In this document: in pieces, positions 50,601-59,492 of the stretch | Position numbering within the stretch: position 1 is the first letter of the stretch | Layout: each line of letters opens with the position of its first letter | NCBI RefSeq assembly: GCF_014168815.1 | Contig: NZ_AP021972.1 | Location: forward strand, 1,240,001-1,304,000 | Direction of reading: 5' to 3' | DNA: 64,000 bases | DNA from: Klebsiella sp. WP3-W18-ESBL-02 | GTDB taxonomy: Bacteria > Pseudomonadota > Gammaproteobacteria > Enterobacterales > Enterobacteriaceae | Translations under genes and position numbers: made by a program | Notes under the pieces: model-generated | What the model was told of the DNA's origin: nothing | Databases searched by the model: none | The model's input: only the letters and a program-made list of their open reading frames with translations

Positions 50601-51194
50601 ATGAGTAGTAAAGAACAGAAAACGCCTGAGGGGCAATCCCCGGAAGAAATTATCATGGAACAGCACGAAGAAGTTGAGGCGGTTGAACCAAACGCTTCTG
50701 CTGAACAGGTGGATCCGCGCGATGAAAAAATTGCGAACCTTGAATCGCAGTTAGCGGAAGCTGAAACCCGCGAGCGTGAAAGTGTGCTGCGCGTGAAGGC
50801 TGAGATGGAAAACCTGCGTCGTCGTACTGAGATTGACGTTGAGAAGGCGCATAAGTTTGCGCTGGAAAAATTCGTCAACGAACTGTTGCCGGTGCTGGAT
50901 AGCCTGGACCGCGCGCTGGAAGTGGCGAACAAAGACAACGAAACCATGGCGGCAATGGTCGAAGGGATCGAACTGACCCGTAAGTCGATGCTGGATGTGG
51001 TGGCGAAGTTTGGCGTGCAGGTGGTTGCGGATATCGATGTGCCGATGGACCCGAACGTACACCAGGCCATTGCGATGGTTGAGTCCGATGACGTTGCCGC
51101 TGGCAACGTGCTGATGGTGATGCAGAAGGGGTATACCCTGAACGGCCGAACCATTCGTGCGGCGATGGTGTCCGTCGCGAAGGCGAAGGCCTGA
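50601..51194 (+). CDS. grpE: GrpE nucleotide exchange factor
   Basis: This 197-residue cochaperone stimulates ADP release from DnaK. It has an acidic N-terminus, a long dimerising helix (about 38-90) and the C-terminal beta domain with VPMDPNVHQAIAMV and GYTLNGRTIRAAMV. A longer frame from 50577 is open, but the ATG at 50601 follows GGAGAAATTC. The sigma-32 promoter upstream explains heat induction. Confidence 0.97.
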   Translation: MSSKEQKTPEGQSPEEIIMEQHEEVEAVEPNASAEQVDPRDEKIANLESQLAEAETRERESVLRVKAEMENLRRRTEIDVEKAHKFALEKFVNELLPVLDSLDRALEVANKDNETMAAMVEGIELTRKSMLDVVAKFGVQVVADIDVPMDPNVHQAIAMVESDDVAAGNVLMVMQKGYTLNGRTIRAAMVSVAKAKA

Positions 51195-51205
51195 CGTTGT
51201 TTTAA

Positions 51206-51229
51206 CCCTCTCCCCGCCAGGGGAGAGGG
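51206..51229. terminator. GC-rich hairpin between convergent grpE and corB
   Basis: CCCTCTCCCC and GGGGAGAGGG form a perfect 10-bp stem with a GCCA loop. Palindromes of this kind are common intergenic elements in enterobacteria; here it probably terminates both convergent transcripts. Confidence 0.65.
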
Positions 51230-51235
51230 TGCGTC

Positions 51236-52522
51236 TTACTCCGCGACGCTGTCGCGCAGCGGTCTTATCGGGTTCACCTGAACCTGCTTAATCACGTTAT
51301 CCTGCACGTCGAGAATATCAATATCATAGTGGGCGATACGCACCCGCGTGCCTGCCGCCGGGATCTCTTCCAGCGCTTCGACAATCATTCCGTTCATCGT
51401 ACGCGCTTCGTCTTCCGGCAGATGCCAGTTGAAGGCTTTATTGAGTTCGCGTACGTTGGCGCCGCCATCGATAATCACCGAGCCGTCGTTTTGCGGGTTA
51501 ACCTCTTCGGCGAGCGAAGGAGACATCGAGGTGGTAAAGTCGCCAACGATCTCCTCCAGAATATCCTCAACCGTCACCAGCCCCTGAATATCGCCATATT
51601 CGTCGACCACCAGGCCCACTTTCTTTTTATTACGCTGGAATTTAACCAACTGAGTACTCAGCGGGGTACCCTCCGGGACGAAGTAAATCTCATCGGCGGC
51701 GCGCAGCATCACCTCTTTGGTGAACTCTTTTTTCTCGGTCATCAGCCGGTAGGCTTCGCGCACGCGCAGCATGCTGATGGCATCATCCAGCGAGTCGCGA
51801 TACAACACAATGCGGCCGTGCGGCGAATGCGTCAGCTGGCGCACAATGGATTTCCAGTCGTCGTTGATGTTGATGCCGACGATCTCATTGCGCGGCACCA
51901 TGATGTCGTCGACGCTGACTTTTTCCAGGTCCAGCACCGACAGCAGCATGTCCTGATTGCGGCGGGAGATCTGCGAGCGCGACTCGTTCACGATGGTGCG
52001 CAGCTCGTCTTTGCTGAGCGAACTGCTGATGGTGATATCGGTTTTGATGCCCATCATGCGCATCAGGATGCGGGTGATCAGATTCAGCAGCCAGACCAGC
52101 GGCATCATCAGTATCTGAAGCGGTGCCAGCAGGAAGCTGCTGGGGTAGGCGACTTTCTCAGGGTAGAGTGCGGCAATAGTTTTCGGCAGCACTTCGGCAA
52201 ACACCAGCACCACAAAGGTCAGCACCCCGGTGGCGATAGCGACGCCCAGGTCGCCGTACAGGCGCATCCCGACGATGGTGCCGAGCGCAGAGGCCAGGAT
52301 ATTGACGAGGTTGTTGCCAATCAGCACGAGGCTGATTAAACGATCGGGCTTTTGCAGCAGCTTCTCAACGCGCTTTGCGGGTTTGTTTCCCTGTTTGGCA
52401 AGGTGGCGCAGCCGATAGCGGTTTAGCGTCATCATGCCGGTTTCAGAGCCGGAGAAATAGGCGGAGATGACCACCATGATGATCAGCGTCACGATCAGCG
52501 TGGTGGTAGAAATATGTTCCAA
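51236..52522 (-). CDS. corB: CNNM/CorB-family transporter (YfjD)
   Basis: This 428-residue protein has an N-terminal CNNM (DUF21) membrane domain with four helices (ISAYFSGSETGMMTLNRYRL, LIGNNLVNILASALGT, LPKTIAALYPEKVAYP), two CBS domains (about 195-330, VDDIMVPRNEIVGI and VDEYGDIQGLVTVEDILEE) and a C-terminal CorC/HlyC domain. CorB is linked to magnesium and cobalt efflux. Confidence 0.95.
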   Translation of the reverse strand: MEHISTTTLIVTLIIMVVISAYFSGSETGMMTLNRYRLRHLAKQGNKPAKRVEKLLQKPDRLISLVLIGNNLVNILASALGTIVGMRLYGDLGVAIATGVLTFVVLVFAEVLPKTIAALYPEKVAYPSSFLLAPLQILMMPLVWLLNLITRILMRMMGIKTDITISSSLSKDELRTIVNESRSQISRRNQDMLLSVLDLEKVSVDDIMVPRNEIVGININDDWKSIVRQLTHSPHGRIVLYRDSLDDAISMLRVREAYRLMTEKKEFTKEVMLRAADEIYFVPEGTPLSTQLVKFQRNKKKVGLVVDEYGDIQGLVTVEDILEEIVGDFTTSMSPSLAEEVNPQNDGSVIIDGGANVRELNKAFNWHLPEDEARTMNGMIVEALEEIPAAGTRVRIAHYDIDILDVQDNVIKQVQVNPIRPLRDSVAE

Positions 52523-52538
52523 GAGAATTCCTTAGTAC

Positions 52539-53330
52539 TTAGCTCACGAATTGTTGAATGACGCGGCTACCAAAGTAGGCGAGCGTCAGAATGCCTGCGC
52601 CCGCGACGTTAAACCAGACTACCCGGCGGCCTCGCCACCCTTCATGATAGTGGCCCCATAACAACACGATATAGACGAACCAGGCGATGATGGAAAGGAC
52701 GGCCTTGTCGATATTTTCCATGCTGAACAGGTTATGCATGTAAAACAGACCGGTACAAAGCGTCAGGGTGAGCAGGACGACGCCCACCTGAGTGATGTGA
52801 AACATTTTGCGTTCAATGACCATCAACGGCGGCATTTCATGACTGAATGCCAGCTTTTTGTTTTTGAGCTGGTAGTCAATCCACGCCAGCTGTAGCGCGT
52901 ACAGGGCGGCGATGATCAGCGTGGCATAGGAGAACAGCGAGAGCCCAATATGCACCATCATGCCCGGCGTGGCTTCCAGGTGGGTAATAAACTCGTTGGG
53001 CATAAAGGTCGCGAAGGCGAGGTTGATGAGCGCAAACGCGTAGACAATAGGCAACAGCAGCCAGCCGCGGTTACGCGAGGCGACGATCGTCATCACCGTG
53101 CAGATCATCAGGCTCACCAACGAGCCGACGTTTAACAGGCTGAGGTTTTGCCCGCTTTCACCGCCCGGCAGAATGCGGGCTTCCAGCGCGAAGGCGTGGC
53201 ATACCAGCGCGACGGTGGCGGAGAGAATCGCCATACGCCGCCAGCCGCTGTTTTTTTGCAGCAGACCGGGAATAATCAGCGCCAGGCTGACGGAGTAGGC
53301 AACAAGCGCGAGCAGGGCAAAAACAGGCAT
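52539..53330 (-). CDS. ypjD: YpjD/CcsA-like inner membrane protein
   Basis: This 263-residue protein has eight predicted transmembrane helices and the CcsA/ResC-like motif GHYHEGWRGRRVVWF. It starts MPVFALLALVAYSVSL; an upstream frame to 53387 is not used in relatives. The E. coli homologue was proposed to help CorB/CorC-type magnesium handling (named CorE). It follows by 16 bp upstream of corB and is probably cotranscribed with it. Confidence 0.92.
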   Translation of the reverse strand: MPVFALLALVAYSVSLALIIPGLLQKNSGWRRMAILSATVALVCHAFALEARILPGGESGQNLSLLNVGSLVSLMICTVMTIVASRNRGWLLLPIVYAFALINLAFATFMPNEFITHLEATPGMMVHIGLSLFSYATLIIAALYALQLAWIDYQLKNKKLAFSHEMPPLMVIERKMFHITQVGVVLLTLTLCTGLFYMHNLFSMENIDKAVLSIIAWFVYIVLLWGHYHEGWRGRRVVWFNVAGAGILTLAYFGSRVIQQFVS

Positions 53331-53554
53331 AAAGAGTCGGCAGTCGTCAAAAAGAAGAAAGAGAAGCAGTATATACGCAAAATCCATCGAGTTGTATCAA
53401 GGCGCACAGGCTATGTGAAGGCGGCGATGTCACGTTACGCGATATCAGCGCCCACCGTGGCCTCACAACTCGCTCGGTGTCGTGTTATACTCCCGCAAAT
53501 TTCCGTTTTTTGGTCGCGCAAGCGACTCACCGTTTCCACCCCAGGCGAGAGACA

Positions 53555-54919
53555 ATGTTTGATAATTTAACCGATCGTTTGTCGCGCACGCTGCGCAATA
53601 TCAGTGGCCGTGGACGCCTTACTGAAGACAACGTAAAAGAGACGCTGCGCGAAGTGCGCATGGCGCTGCTGGAGGCTGACGTTGCGCTGCCGGTAGTGCG
53701 TGATTTTATCAATCGCGTAAAAGAGAAAGCGGTTGGTCATGAAGTTAACAAAAGCCTGACCCCGGGTCAGGAGTTCGTCAAAATCGTCCGTAGCGAACTG
53801 GTTTCGGCGATGGGCGAAGAGAACCAGACGCTCAACCTGGCCGCGCAGCCGCCGGCCGTGGTGCTGATGGCGGGCCTGCAGGGTGCGGGTAAAACCACCA
53901 GCGTCGGTAAGCTGGGTAAATTCCTGCGTGAAAAGCACAAGAAGAAAGTGCTGGTGGTCTCTGCCGACGTCTATCGCCCGGCGGCGATTAAACAGCTGGA
54001 AACCCTGGCCGAGCAGGTGGGCGTGGACTTCTTCCCGTCCGACGTTGGCCAGAAGCCTATCGACATCGTTAACGCGGCGCTGAAAGAAGCGAAGCTGAAA
54101 TTCTACGACGTGCTGCTGGTGGATACCGCCGGTCGTCTGCACGTTGATGAAGCGATGATGGACGAAATCAAACAGGTTCACGCGGCCATTAAGCCAGTAG
54201 AAACCCTGTTTGTCGTTGACGCCATGACCGGCCAGGATGCGGCGAATACCGCTAAAGCCTTTAACGAAGCGCTGCCGCTGACCGGCGTGGTGCTGACCAA
54301 GGTCGACGGTGATGCACGCGGCGGGGCGGCGTTGTCTATTCGCCACATTACCGGTAAGCCAATCAAGTTCCTCGGCGTAGGTGAAAAAACCGAAGCGCTG
54401 GAGCCGTTCCACCCGGATCGTATCGCGTCCCGTATTCTCGGCATGGGCGACGTACTGTCGCTGATTGAAGATATCGAGAGCAAGGTTGACCGCGCGCAGG
54501 CTGAGAAGCTGGCGACCAAGCTGAAGAAAGGCGACGGTTTCGACCTGAATGACTTCCTGGAACAGCTCAAGCAGATGAAAAACATGGGCGGCATGGCGAG
54601 CCTGATGGGCAAGTTGCCGGGCATGGGTCAGATTCCTGACAACGTCAAATCGCAGATGGATGACAAAGTGCTGGTGCGTATGGAAGCGATCATCAACTCG
54701 ATGACGCTGAAAGAGCGCGCGAAGCCGGAAATCATCAAGGGTTCCCGCAAGCGTCGTATCGCTCAGGGCTGTGGCCTGCAGGTGCAGGACGTGAACCGTC
54801 TATTGAAGCAGTTCGATGACATGCAGCGCATGATGAAGAAGATGAAGTCGAAAGGCGGCATGATGAAAATGATGCGCGGAATGAAGGGTATGATGCCCCC
54901 GGGATTCCCTGGCAGATAA
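53555..54919 (+). CDS. ffh: Signal recognition particle protein Ffh
   Basis: This 454-residue GTPase has the N domain (FDNLTDRLSRTLRNI), G domain with GLQGAGKTT, DVYRPAAI, DTAGR and TKVDGDARGG, and the methionine-rich M domain (MKNMGGMASLMGKLPGMG, MMKMMRGMKGMM) that binds 4.5S RNA and signal sequences. It directs cotranslational membrane targeting. ATG at 53555 after GAGAGACA is used. Confidence 0.98.
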   Translation: MFDNLTDRLSRTLRNISGRGRLTEDNVKETLREVRMALLEADVALPVVRDFINRVKEKAVGHEVNKSLTPGQEFVKIVRSELVSAMGEENQTLNLAAQPPAVVLMAGLQGAGKTTSVGKLGKFLREKHKKKVLVVSADVYRPAAIKQLETLAEQVGVDFFPSDVGQKPIDIVNAALKEAKLKFYDVLLVDTAGRLHVDEAMMDEIKQVHAAIKPVETLFVVDAMTGQDAANTAKAFNEALPLTGVVLTKVDGDARGGAALSIRHITGKPIKFLGVGEKTEALEPFHPDRIASRILGMGDVLSLIEDIESKVDRAQAEKLATKLKKGDGFDLNDFLEQLKQMKNMGGMASLMGKLPGMGQIPDNVKSQMDDKVLVRMEAIINSMTLKERAKPEIIKGSRKRRIAQGCGLQVQDVNRLLKQFDDMQRMMKKMKSKGGMMKMMRGMKGMMPPGFPGR

Positions 54920-54934
54920 TACGGATTGCATTTT

Positions 54935-54965
54935 GCCCAAAAATGAGTAAAATTTTCGGGCTTTT
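54935..54965 (+). terminator. Terminator after ffh
   Basis: GCCC-AAAAAT pairs with ATTTT-CGGGC and is followed by TTTT. It precedes the rpsP operon. Confidence 0.8.
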
Positions 54966-54973
54966 AATATGAC

Positions 54974-55003
54974 ACCGGGCCCCTTCCCTCGATGGGGCCC
55001 GGT
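54974..55003 (+). promoter_or_regulatory. Leader hairpin of the rpsP operon
   Basis: ACCGGGCCCC (54974-54983) and GGGGCCCGGT (54994-55003) form a perfect 10-bp stem in the leader 25 bp before the rpsP start. TGTTCT follows. A transcription pause or attenuator in the ribosomal-protein leader is plausible. Confidence 0.65.
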
Positions 55004-55028
55004 TGTTCTATTCACACAAGAGGATGTT

Positions 55029-55277
55029 ATGGTAACTATTCGTTTAGCTCGTCACGGCGCTAAAAAGCGTCCGTTCTACCAGGTTGTTGTTACTGACAGC
55101 CGTAACGCACGTAACGGTCGCTTCATTGAGCGCGTTGGTTTCTTCAACCCGATCGCTTCTGGTTCGGAAGAAGGCACCCGCCTGGATCTGGATCGTATCG
55201 CACACTGGGTTGGCCAGGGCGCAACTATCTCTGATCGCGTATCTGCGCTGATCAAAGAAGCTAAAAAAGCAGCTTAA
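55029..55277 (+). CDS. rpsP: 30S ribosomal protein S16
   Basis: This 82-residue protein begins MVTIRLARHGAKKRPFYQVV and contains NARNGRFIERVGFFNP. It is the first gene of the rpsP-rimM-trmD-rplS operon. ATG at 55029 is preceded by AAGAGGATGTT. Confidence 0.99.
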   Translation: MVTIRLARHGAKKRPFYQVVVTDSRNARNGRFIERVGFFNPIASGSEEGTRLDLDRIAHWVGQGATISDRVSALIKEAKKAA

Positions 55278-55295
55278 TCTGTCACGGTGGTCATG

Positions 55296-55844
55296 ATGAG
55301 CAAGCAACACACCGCACAAGCACCTGTTGATCCGATCGTATTGGGGAAAATGGGTTCTTCCTACGGTATCCGTGGTTGGCTCAGAGTGTTTTCCTCCACC
55401 GAAGACGCCGAAAGCATTTTTGACTATCAGCCCTGGTTAATCCAGAAGGCGGGTCAGTGGCAGACCGTTGAGCTGGAAAGCTGGCGCTACCACAATCAGG
55501 ATATCGTCATTAAGCTGAAAGGCGTTGACGATCGCGATGCCGCGAATCTGCTGACGAACTGCGAAATTATCGTGGATTCCTCGCAGCTGCCGGCGCTGGA
55601 AGATGGAAGCTATTACTGGAAAGACCTGATGGGCTGCCAGGTAGTGACTACGGAAGGCTACGGTCTCGGTAAAGTCATCGATATGATGGAAACCGGGTCG
55701 AATGACGTTCTCGTCATTAAGGCAAACCTGAAAGATGCATTTGGTATCAAGGAGCGGTTGGTTCCGTTCCTCGATGGGCAGGTTATCAAGAAAGTCGATC
55801 TCGCTACTCGTACTATCGAAGTAGATTGGGATCCTGGTTTTTAA
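55296..55844 (+). CDS. rimM: Ribosome maturation factor RimM
   Basis: This 182-residue protein has the RimM N-terminal beta-barrel (GKMGSSYGIRGWLRVFS) and C-terminal PRC-barrel (YYWKDLMGCQVVT, GSNDVLVIKANL). It binds S19 and aids 30S head maturation. The start MSKQHTAQAPVDP is three codons inside the longest frame. Confidence 0.97.
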   Translation: MSKQHTAQAPVDPIVLGKMGSSYGIRGWLRVFSSTEDAESIFDYQPWLIQKAGQWQTVELESWRYHNQDIVIKLKGVDDRDAANLLTNCEIIVDSSQLPALEDGSYYWKDLMGCQVVTTEGYGLGKVIDMMETGSNDVLVIKANLKDAFGIKERLVPFLDGQVIKKVDLATRTIEVDWDPGF

Positions 55845-55874
55845 ACCACCGGATAAACGGTAAAAGACGGCGCT

Positions 55875-56642
55875 ATGTGGATTGGCATAATTAGCCTGTT
55901 TCCTGAAATGTTCCGCGCAATTACCGATTACGGGGTAACTGGCCGGGCAGTAAAAAATGGCCTGCTGAGCATCCAGAGCTGGAGTCCTCGTGACTTCACG
56001 CATGACCGGCACCGTACCGTGGACGATCGTCCTTACGGCGGCGGACCGGGGATGTTAATGATGGTGCAACCTTTACGGGACGCCATTCATGCAGCAAAAG
56101 CCGCGGCAGGTGAAGGCGCAAAGGTGATTTATCTGTCACCTCAGGGACGCAAGCTTGATCAAGCGGGCGTCAGTGAACTGGCCACGAATCAAAAGCTGAT
56201 TCTGGTATGCGGTCGCTACGAAGGTATCGATGAGCGCGTGATTCAGACCGAGATTGACGAAGAATGGTCTATCGGCGATTACGTTCTCAGCGGTGGAGAG
56301 TTACCGGCAATGACGCTGATCGACTCCGTTTCCCGGTTTATTCCGGGTGTACTGGGTCATGAAGCTTCAGCATTCGAAGATTCGTTTGCCGATGGGTTGC
56401 TGGACTGTCCGCACTACACTCGCCCTGAAGTGTTGGAAGGGATGGAAGTACCGCCGGTTCTGCTGTCGGGAAACCATGCTGAGATACGTCGCTGGCGTTT
56501 GAAGCAGTCGCTGGGCCGCTCCTGGCTTAGAAGACCTGAACTTCTGGAAAACCTGGCTCTGACTGAAGAGCAAGCAAGGTTGCTGGCGGAGTTCAAACAG
56601 GAACACGCACAACAGCAACATAAACATGATGGGCTGGTCTGA
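55875..56642 (+). CDS. trmD: tRNA (guanine37-N1)-methyltransferase TrmD
   Basis: This 255-residue enzyme is a SPOUT-class knotted methyltransferase. Motifs include DDRPYGGGPGM, LSPQGRKLDQ, LVCGRYEGIDERV and IGDYVLSGGELPAM. m1G37 prevents +1 frameshifting. It lies 30 bp after rimM. Confidence 0.98.
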   Translation: MWIGIISLFPEMFRAITDYGVTGRAVKNGLLSIQSWSPRDFTHDRHRTVDDRPYGGGPGMLMMVQPLRDAIHAAKAAAGEGAKVIYLSPQGRKLDQAGVSELATNQKLILVCGRYEGIDERVIQTEIDEEWSIGDYVLSGGELPAMTLIDSVSRFIPGVLGHEASAFEDSFADGLLDCPHYTRPEVLEGMEVPPVLLSGNHAEIRRWRLKQSLGRSWLRRPELLENLALTEEQARLLAEFKQEHAQQQHKHDGLV

Positions 56643-56683
56643 GACCCCCAAATATCAGTTTACCCAGGATAAGAGATTAAATT

Positions 56684-57031
56684 ATGAGCAACATTATTAA
56701 GCAACTTGAACAAGAACAGATGAAGCAGGACGTACCTTCCTTCCGTCCGGGTGATACCGTGGAAGTGAAAGTATGGGTTGTTGAAGGTTCCAAAAAACGT
56801 CTGCAGGCATTTGAGGGCGTGGTTATCGCTATTCGTAGCCGCGGTCTGCACTCTGCATTCACTGTTCGTAAAATTTCCAACGGCGAAGGCGTTGAGCGTG
56901 TCTTCCAGACTCACTCTCCGGTAGTTGACAGCATTGCTGTTAAACGTCGTGGTGCTGTACGTAAAGCTAAACTGTACTACCTGCGTGAGCGCACTGGTAA
57001 GTCTGCTCGTATCAAAGAGCGTCTTAACTAA
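56684..57031 (+). CDS. rplS: 50S ribosomal protein L19
   Basis: This 115-residue protein starts MSNIIKQLEQEQMKQDVPSF and contains PGDTVEVKVWVVEG and RRGAVRKAKLYYLRE. It is the last gene of the operon and is followed by a strong terminator. Confidence 0.99.
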   Translation: MSNIIKQLEQEQMKQDVPSFRPGDTVEVKVWVVEGSKKRLQAFEGVVIAIRSRGLHSAFTVRKISNGEGVERVFQTHSPVVDSIAVKRRGAVRKAKLYYLRERTGKSARIKERLN

Positions 57032-57060
57032 GATTCGCGCAAGCGACATCCTGTTAAAAA

Positions 57061-57089
57061 GGGCTGGCCGAAAGGCTGGCCCTTTTTTT
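57061..57089 (+). terminator. Terminator of the rpsP-rplS operon
   Basis: GGGCTGGCC and GGCTGGCCC pair (two G-U pairs) around GAAA and are followed by seven T. Confidence 0.93.
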
Positions 57090-57162
57090 ATCTTCATGCG
57101 CACCTTGCGTTAACATTTGGTTGCTAAATCATTTACAATACCCTTGTTCTCTGGAGGGTAGC

Positions 57163-57564
57163 GTGAACGGCAAAATCACCCATATCATCGCATTTAAACG
57201 GCGGGCCGCCTGGCTTGCGCTGTTTGCTATGGCGCTGATTGTTTTTGCACCGCTGGTTTCCATATCGCTCCAGCCAACGGCGATGAGCGCGATGCCGGGC
57301 ATGCACCATGAAATGAGCATGCCTATGCTGGCACACCACTCCGTGCCGCAAAACATGCCCGTTGACCATGGCGAGGCCTGCGGCTACTGCGTTTTGTTGA
57401 CCCACGTGCCGGGGATGATACTGGCGTTGTGCGTGCTGTTATGCGCGCTACTGCTGCGCGTTAACGTTGTTCCCTTCCTGCCAACGATAAGCCACTGGCA
57501 TTTCTTCCCCTGGCTCTTTCCCGATACCCGCGCGCCGCCGCGAGGGTCTGCTTTACCTGCTTAA
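57163..57564 (+). CDS. DUF2946-like membrane protein with Met/His-rich loop
   Basis: This protein of about 133 residues starts with GTG at 57163 behind GGAGGG. It has two hydrophobic segments (AAWLALFAMALIVFAPLVSI and MILALCVLLCALLLRVNVV). Between them lies a Met/His/Cys-rich loop (MSAMPGMHHEMSMPMLAHH, then HGEACGYC). This pattern fits DUF2946 proteins found beside copper-related TonB receptors and PepSY proteins. Periplasmic copper binding is an inference. It precedes the PepSY gene by 56 bp and probably forms an operon with it. Confidence 0.72.
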   Translation: MNGKITHIIAFKRRAAWLALFAMALIVFAPLVSISLQPTAMSAMPGMHHEMSMPMLAHHSVPQNMPVDHGEACGYCVLLTHVPGMILALCVLLCALLLRVNVVPFLPTISHWHFFPWLFPDTRAPPRGSALPA

Positions 57565-57620
57565 TAACGATAAATGACGCTTCAGCGTCACGCTTCATTT
57601 CGCATGAACAAAGGAAAAGT

Positions 57621-58994
57621 ATGACAACCTGCACCTCGCGGGCGGCATGGGTGCACCTGCTGCGCCGCCTGCATTTTTTTATCGGCCTGTTTGTCGGGCC
57701 CTTTATCTTCGTTGCGGCCCTGACCGGCACGCTGTATGTGGCTACGCCTCAGCTCGAAAACGTGCTGTATCACCAGGCGCTGCACGGCAGCACCGAGGGT
57801 GAGCGTCAGCCTATTGCAGCACAAATTGCCGTCGCGGAACGCGCGCTGGATACACCGCTGCGTCTGAGCGCGGTTCGACCGGCTTTGGACGCGGGTATAA
57901 CGACGCGTGTGATGTTCGCTGACCCTGCGCTACAGCCATCAGAAAACCGTGCGATTTTTATCGACCCGGTCACGCTGGCGGTGAAAGGGGACATGACGGT
58001 CTACGGCACCAGCGGCATTCTGCCGCTACGTCAGTGGATAGACTACGCGCATCGTTCGCTGCTGTTGGGCGATGTCGGACGCCTTTATAGCGAACTGGCT
58101 GCCTCATGGATGTGGGTCGCGGCACTGGGAGGTGTGGTGCTGTGGGCTTTTACCCGGCCAAAACGGCGAATAAAAAACCGCCTGCAAAATACCCGCCGCG
58201 TTCATGTTACCCTTGGCTGGTGCCTGCTGGCGGGAATGCTGCTGTTTTCAGCCACCGGGCTAACCTGGTCACAGTGGGCGGGCGGCAACGTCGATAAGCT
58301 GCGGGCGTCGTTAGGTTGGTTAACGCCACAGGTTAATACCCAACTGCACGGCGCCAGCCCGATGCCGATGGATCCGCATGCGGAGCACCGCGGGCATCAT
58401 GGCGAGAAGGCTGCTCATGAGTCGACGATCGGTTGGGACAGTATTGATACTGTCCTCAATGTGGCCCAACGAGGCGGCATCAACGCAAGGTCTCTGGAGA
58501 TCCGCCCGCCGCGCAGTGACGATCGCGCCTGGACGGTCACCGAGATCGATCGGCGCTGGCCAACGCAGGTTGATGCGGTCGCCATCGATCCGCAGTCGCT
58601 GGCGATAATCGATAGCACACAGTTTGCTGACTTCCCGCTGATGGCTAAGTTGACGCGTTGGGGCGTGGATTTTCACATGGGGATCTTGTTCGGCTTGCCG
58701 AACCAGCTGCTGCTGATCGCCTTTGGCCTGGCGTTGTGCGTGGCTATTGTGATGGGCTATCGTCTGTGGTGGATCAAACGCCCGTCTCAGGCGGAGACAA
58801 ACCCACTGCTGACGCTAACGCACAGCTGGCGGGCGCTGTCGCTACCGGCCCGCTGTGGCACATTACTACTCGCCGTAGCATGCGGGTTTGCGCTTCCGGT
58901 TATGGGCATCAGTCTGGCGCTGTTTATGCTGTTTGACTGGCTACGCTGGCGAGCGGCTGTGCGGATGCCGCTCGTCGAATCGTCCGTCGAGTAA
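57621..58994 (+). CDS. PepSY-associated membrane protein
   Basis: This 457-residue protein has four or more transmembrane helices (FFIGLFVGPFIFVAALTGTL near 20-40, ASWMWVAALGGVVLWAF near 160, GWCLLAGMLLFSATGL near 200, and two near the C-terminus) and the PepSY_TM pattern with conserved histidines (LHFFIGLF, DYAHRSLLLGD, DFHMGILFG). A Met/His-rich segment (SPMPMDPHAEHRGHHGEK) lies around residue 250. Such proteins are predicted inner-membrane ferric or cupric reductases. With the Met/His-rich DUF2946 gene, a role in copper or iron handling is likely but unproven. Confidence 0.82.
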   Translation: MTTCTSRAAWVHLLRRLHFFIGLFVGPFIFVAALTGTLYVATPQLENVLYHQALHGSTEGERQPIAAQIAVAERALDTPLRLSAVRPALDAGITTRVMFADPALQPSENRAIFIDPVTLAVKGDMTVYGTSGILPLRQWIDYAHRSLLLGDVGRLYSELAASWMWVAALGGVVLWAFTRPKRRIKNRLQNTRRVHVTLGWCLLAGMLLFSATGLTWSQWAGGNVDKLRASLGWLTPQVNTQLHGASPMPMDPHAEHRGHHGEKAAHESTIGWDSIDTVLNVAQRGGINARSLEIRPPRSDDRAWTVTEIDRRWPTQVDAVAIDPQSLAIIDSTQFADFPLMAKLTRWGVDFHMGILFGLPNQLLLIAFGLALCVAIVMGYRLWWIKRPSQAETNPLLTLTHSWRALSLPARCGTLLLAVACGFALPVMGISLALFMLFDWLRWRAAVRMPLVESSVE

Positions 58995-58996
58995 CC

Positions 58997-59479
58997 TTAC
59001 GGCGCGCTGATCACCACCGCCACACGGCGGTTTTCAGCGCGCCCTTGCGAGGTGCTGTTGCTGGCGACAGGGTATTTTTTGCCTAAGCCGCGCGTGGTGA
59101 GATTGCTGCGCGGAATATGAGCGCCTTTTGCCCAGGCATCGGCGACGACATTCGCGCGTTTCAGCGATAGGACTTCGTTATAGCGGTCTTCGCCGTAATT
59201 GTCTGTGTGCCCGTCCATCCGGGCGTGGTTTAAACCGGTTGCCGCGAGGCGTGACGCCATGGCCTGGATCTGTGTTTCACTTTCAGGTCGCAGCCCGGCT
59301 TCGTTTTTATCGAACAGAATCTTATCCGAGAGGCCCAGCGACCAGTCGCCATTTAATTCGTTAAAGCCATAAGATTGCATCGCTGCGACCTGTTCAGGGG
59401 TGAATTTGCCCTGCGGTGTCTGACAACCGGTCAGCAGCAGTGATGCCAGTAAGCATGGAGCAAGATATCGCTTTAACAT
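58997..59479 (-). CDS. yfiB: YfiB, OmpA-like peptidoglycan-binding lipoprotein
   Basis: This 160-residue protein has a lipobox (LLLTGC, Cys about 19) and an OmpA C-terminal domain (MDGHTDNYGEDRYNEVLSLKR in two parts, NRRVAVVIS). In the YfiBNR system, outer-membrane YfiB sequesters YfiR and so releases the diguanylate cyclase DgcN. It lies 13 bp after dgcN. Confidence 0.95.
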   Translation of the reverse strand: MLKRYLAPCLLASLLLTGCQTPQGKFTPEQVAAMQSYGFNELNGDWSLGLSDKILFDKNEAGLRPESETQIQAMASRLAATGLNHARMDGHTDNYGEDRYNEVLSLKRANVVADAWAKGAHIPRSNLTTRGLGKKYPVASNSTSQGRAENRRVAVVISAP

Positions 59480-59492
59480 ATCGTTTTCCTTT

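Noticed and set aside
50480..51154. Long N-terminal extension of nadK
   Set aside because: The extension is antisense to grpE. The conserved start of NAD kinase is at 50479.
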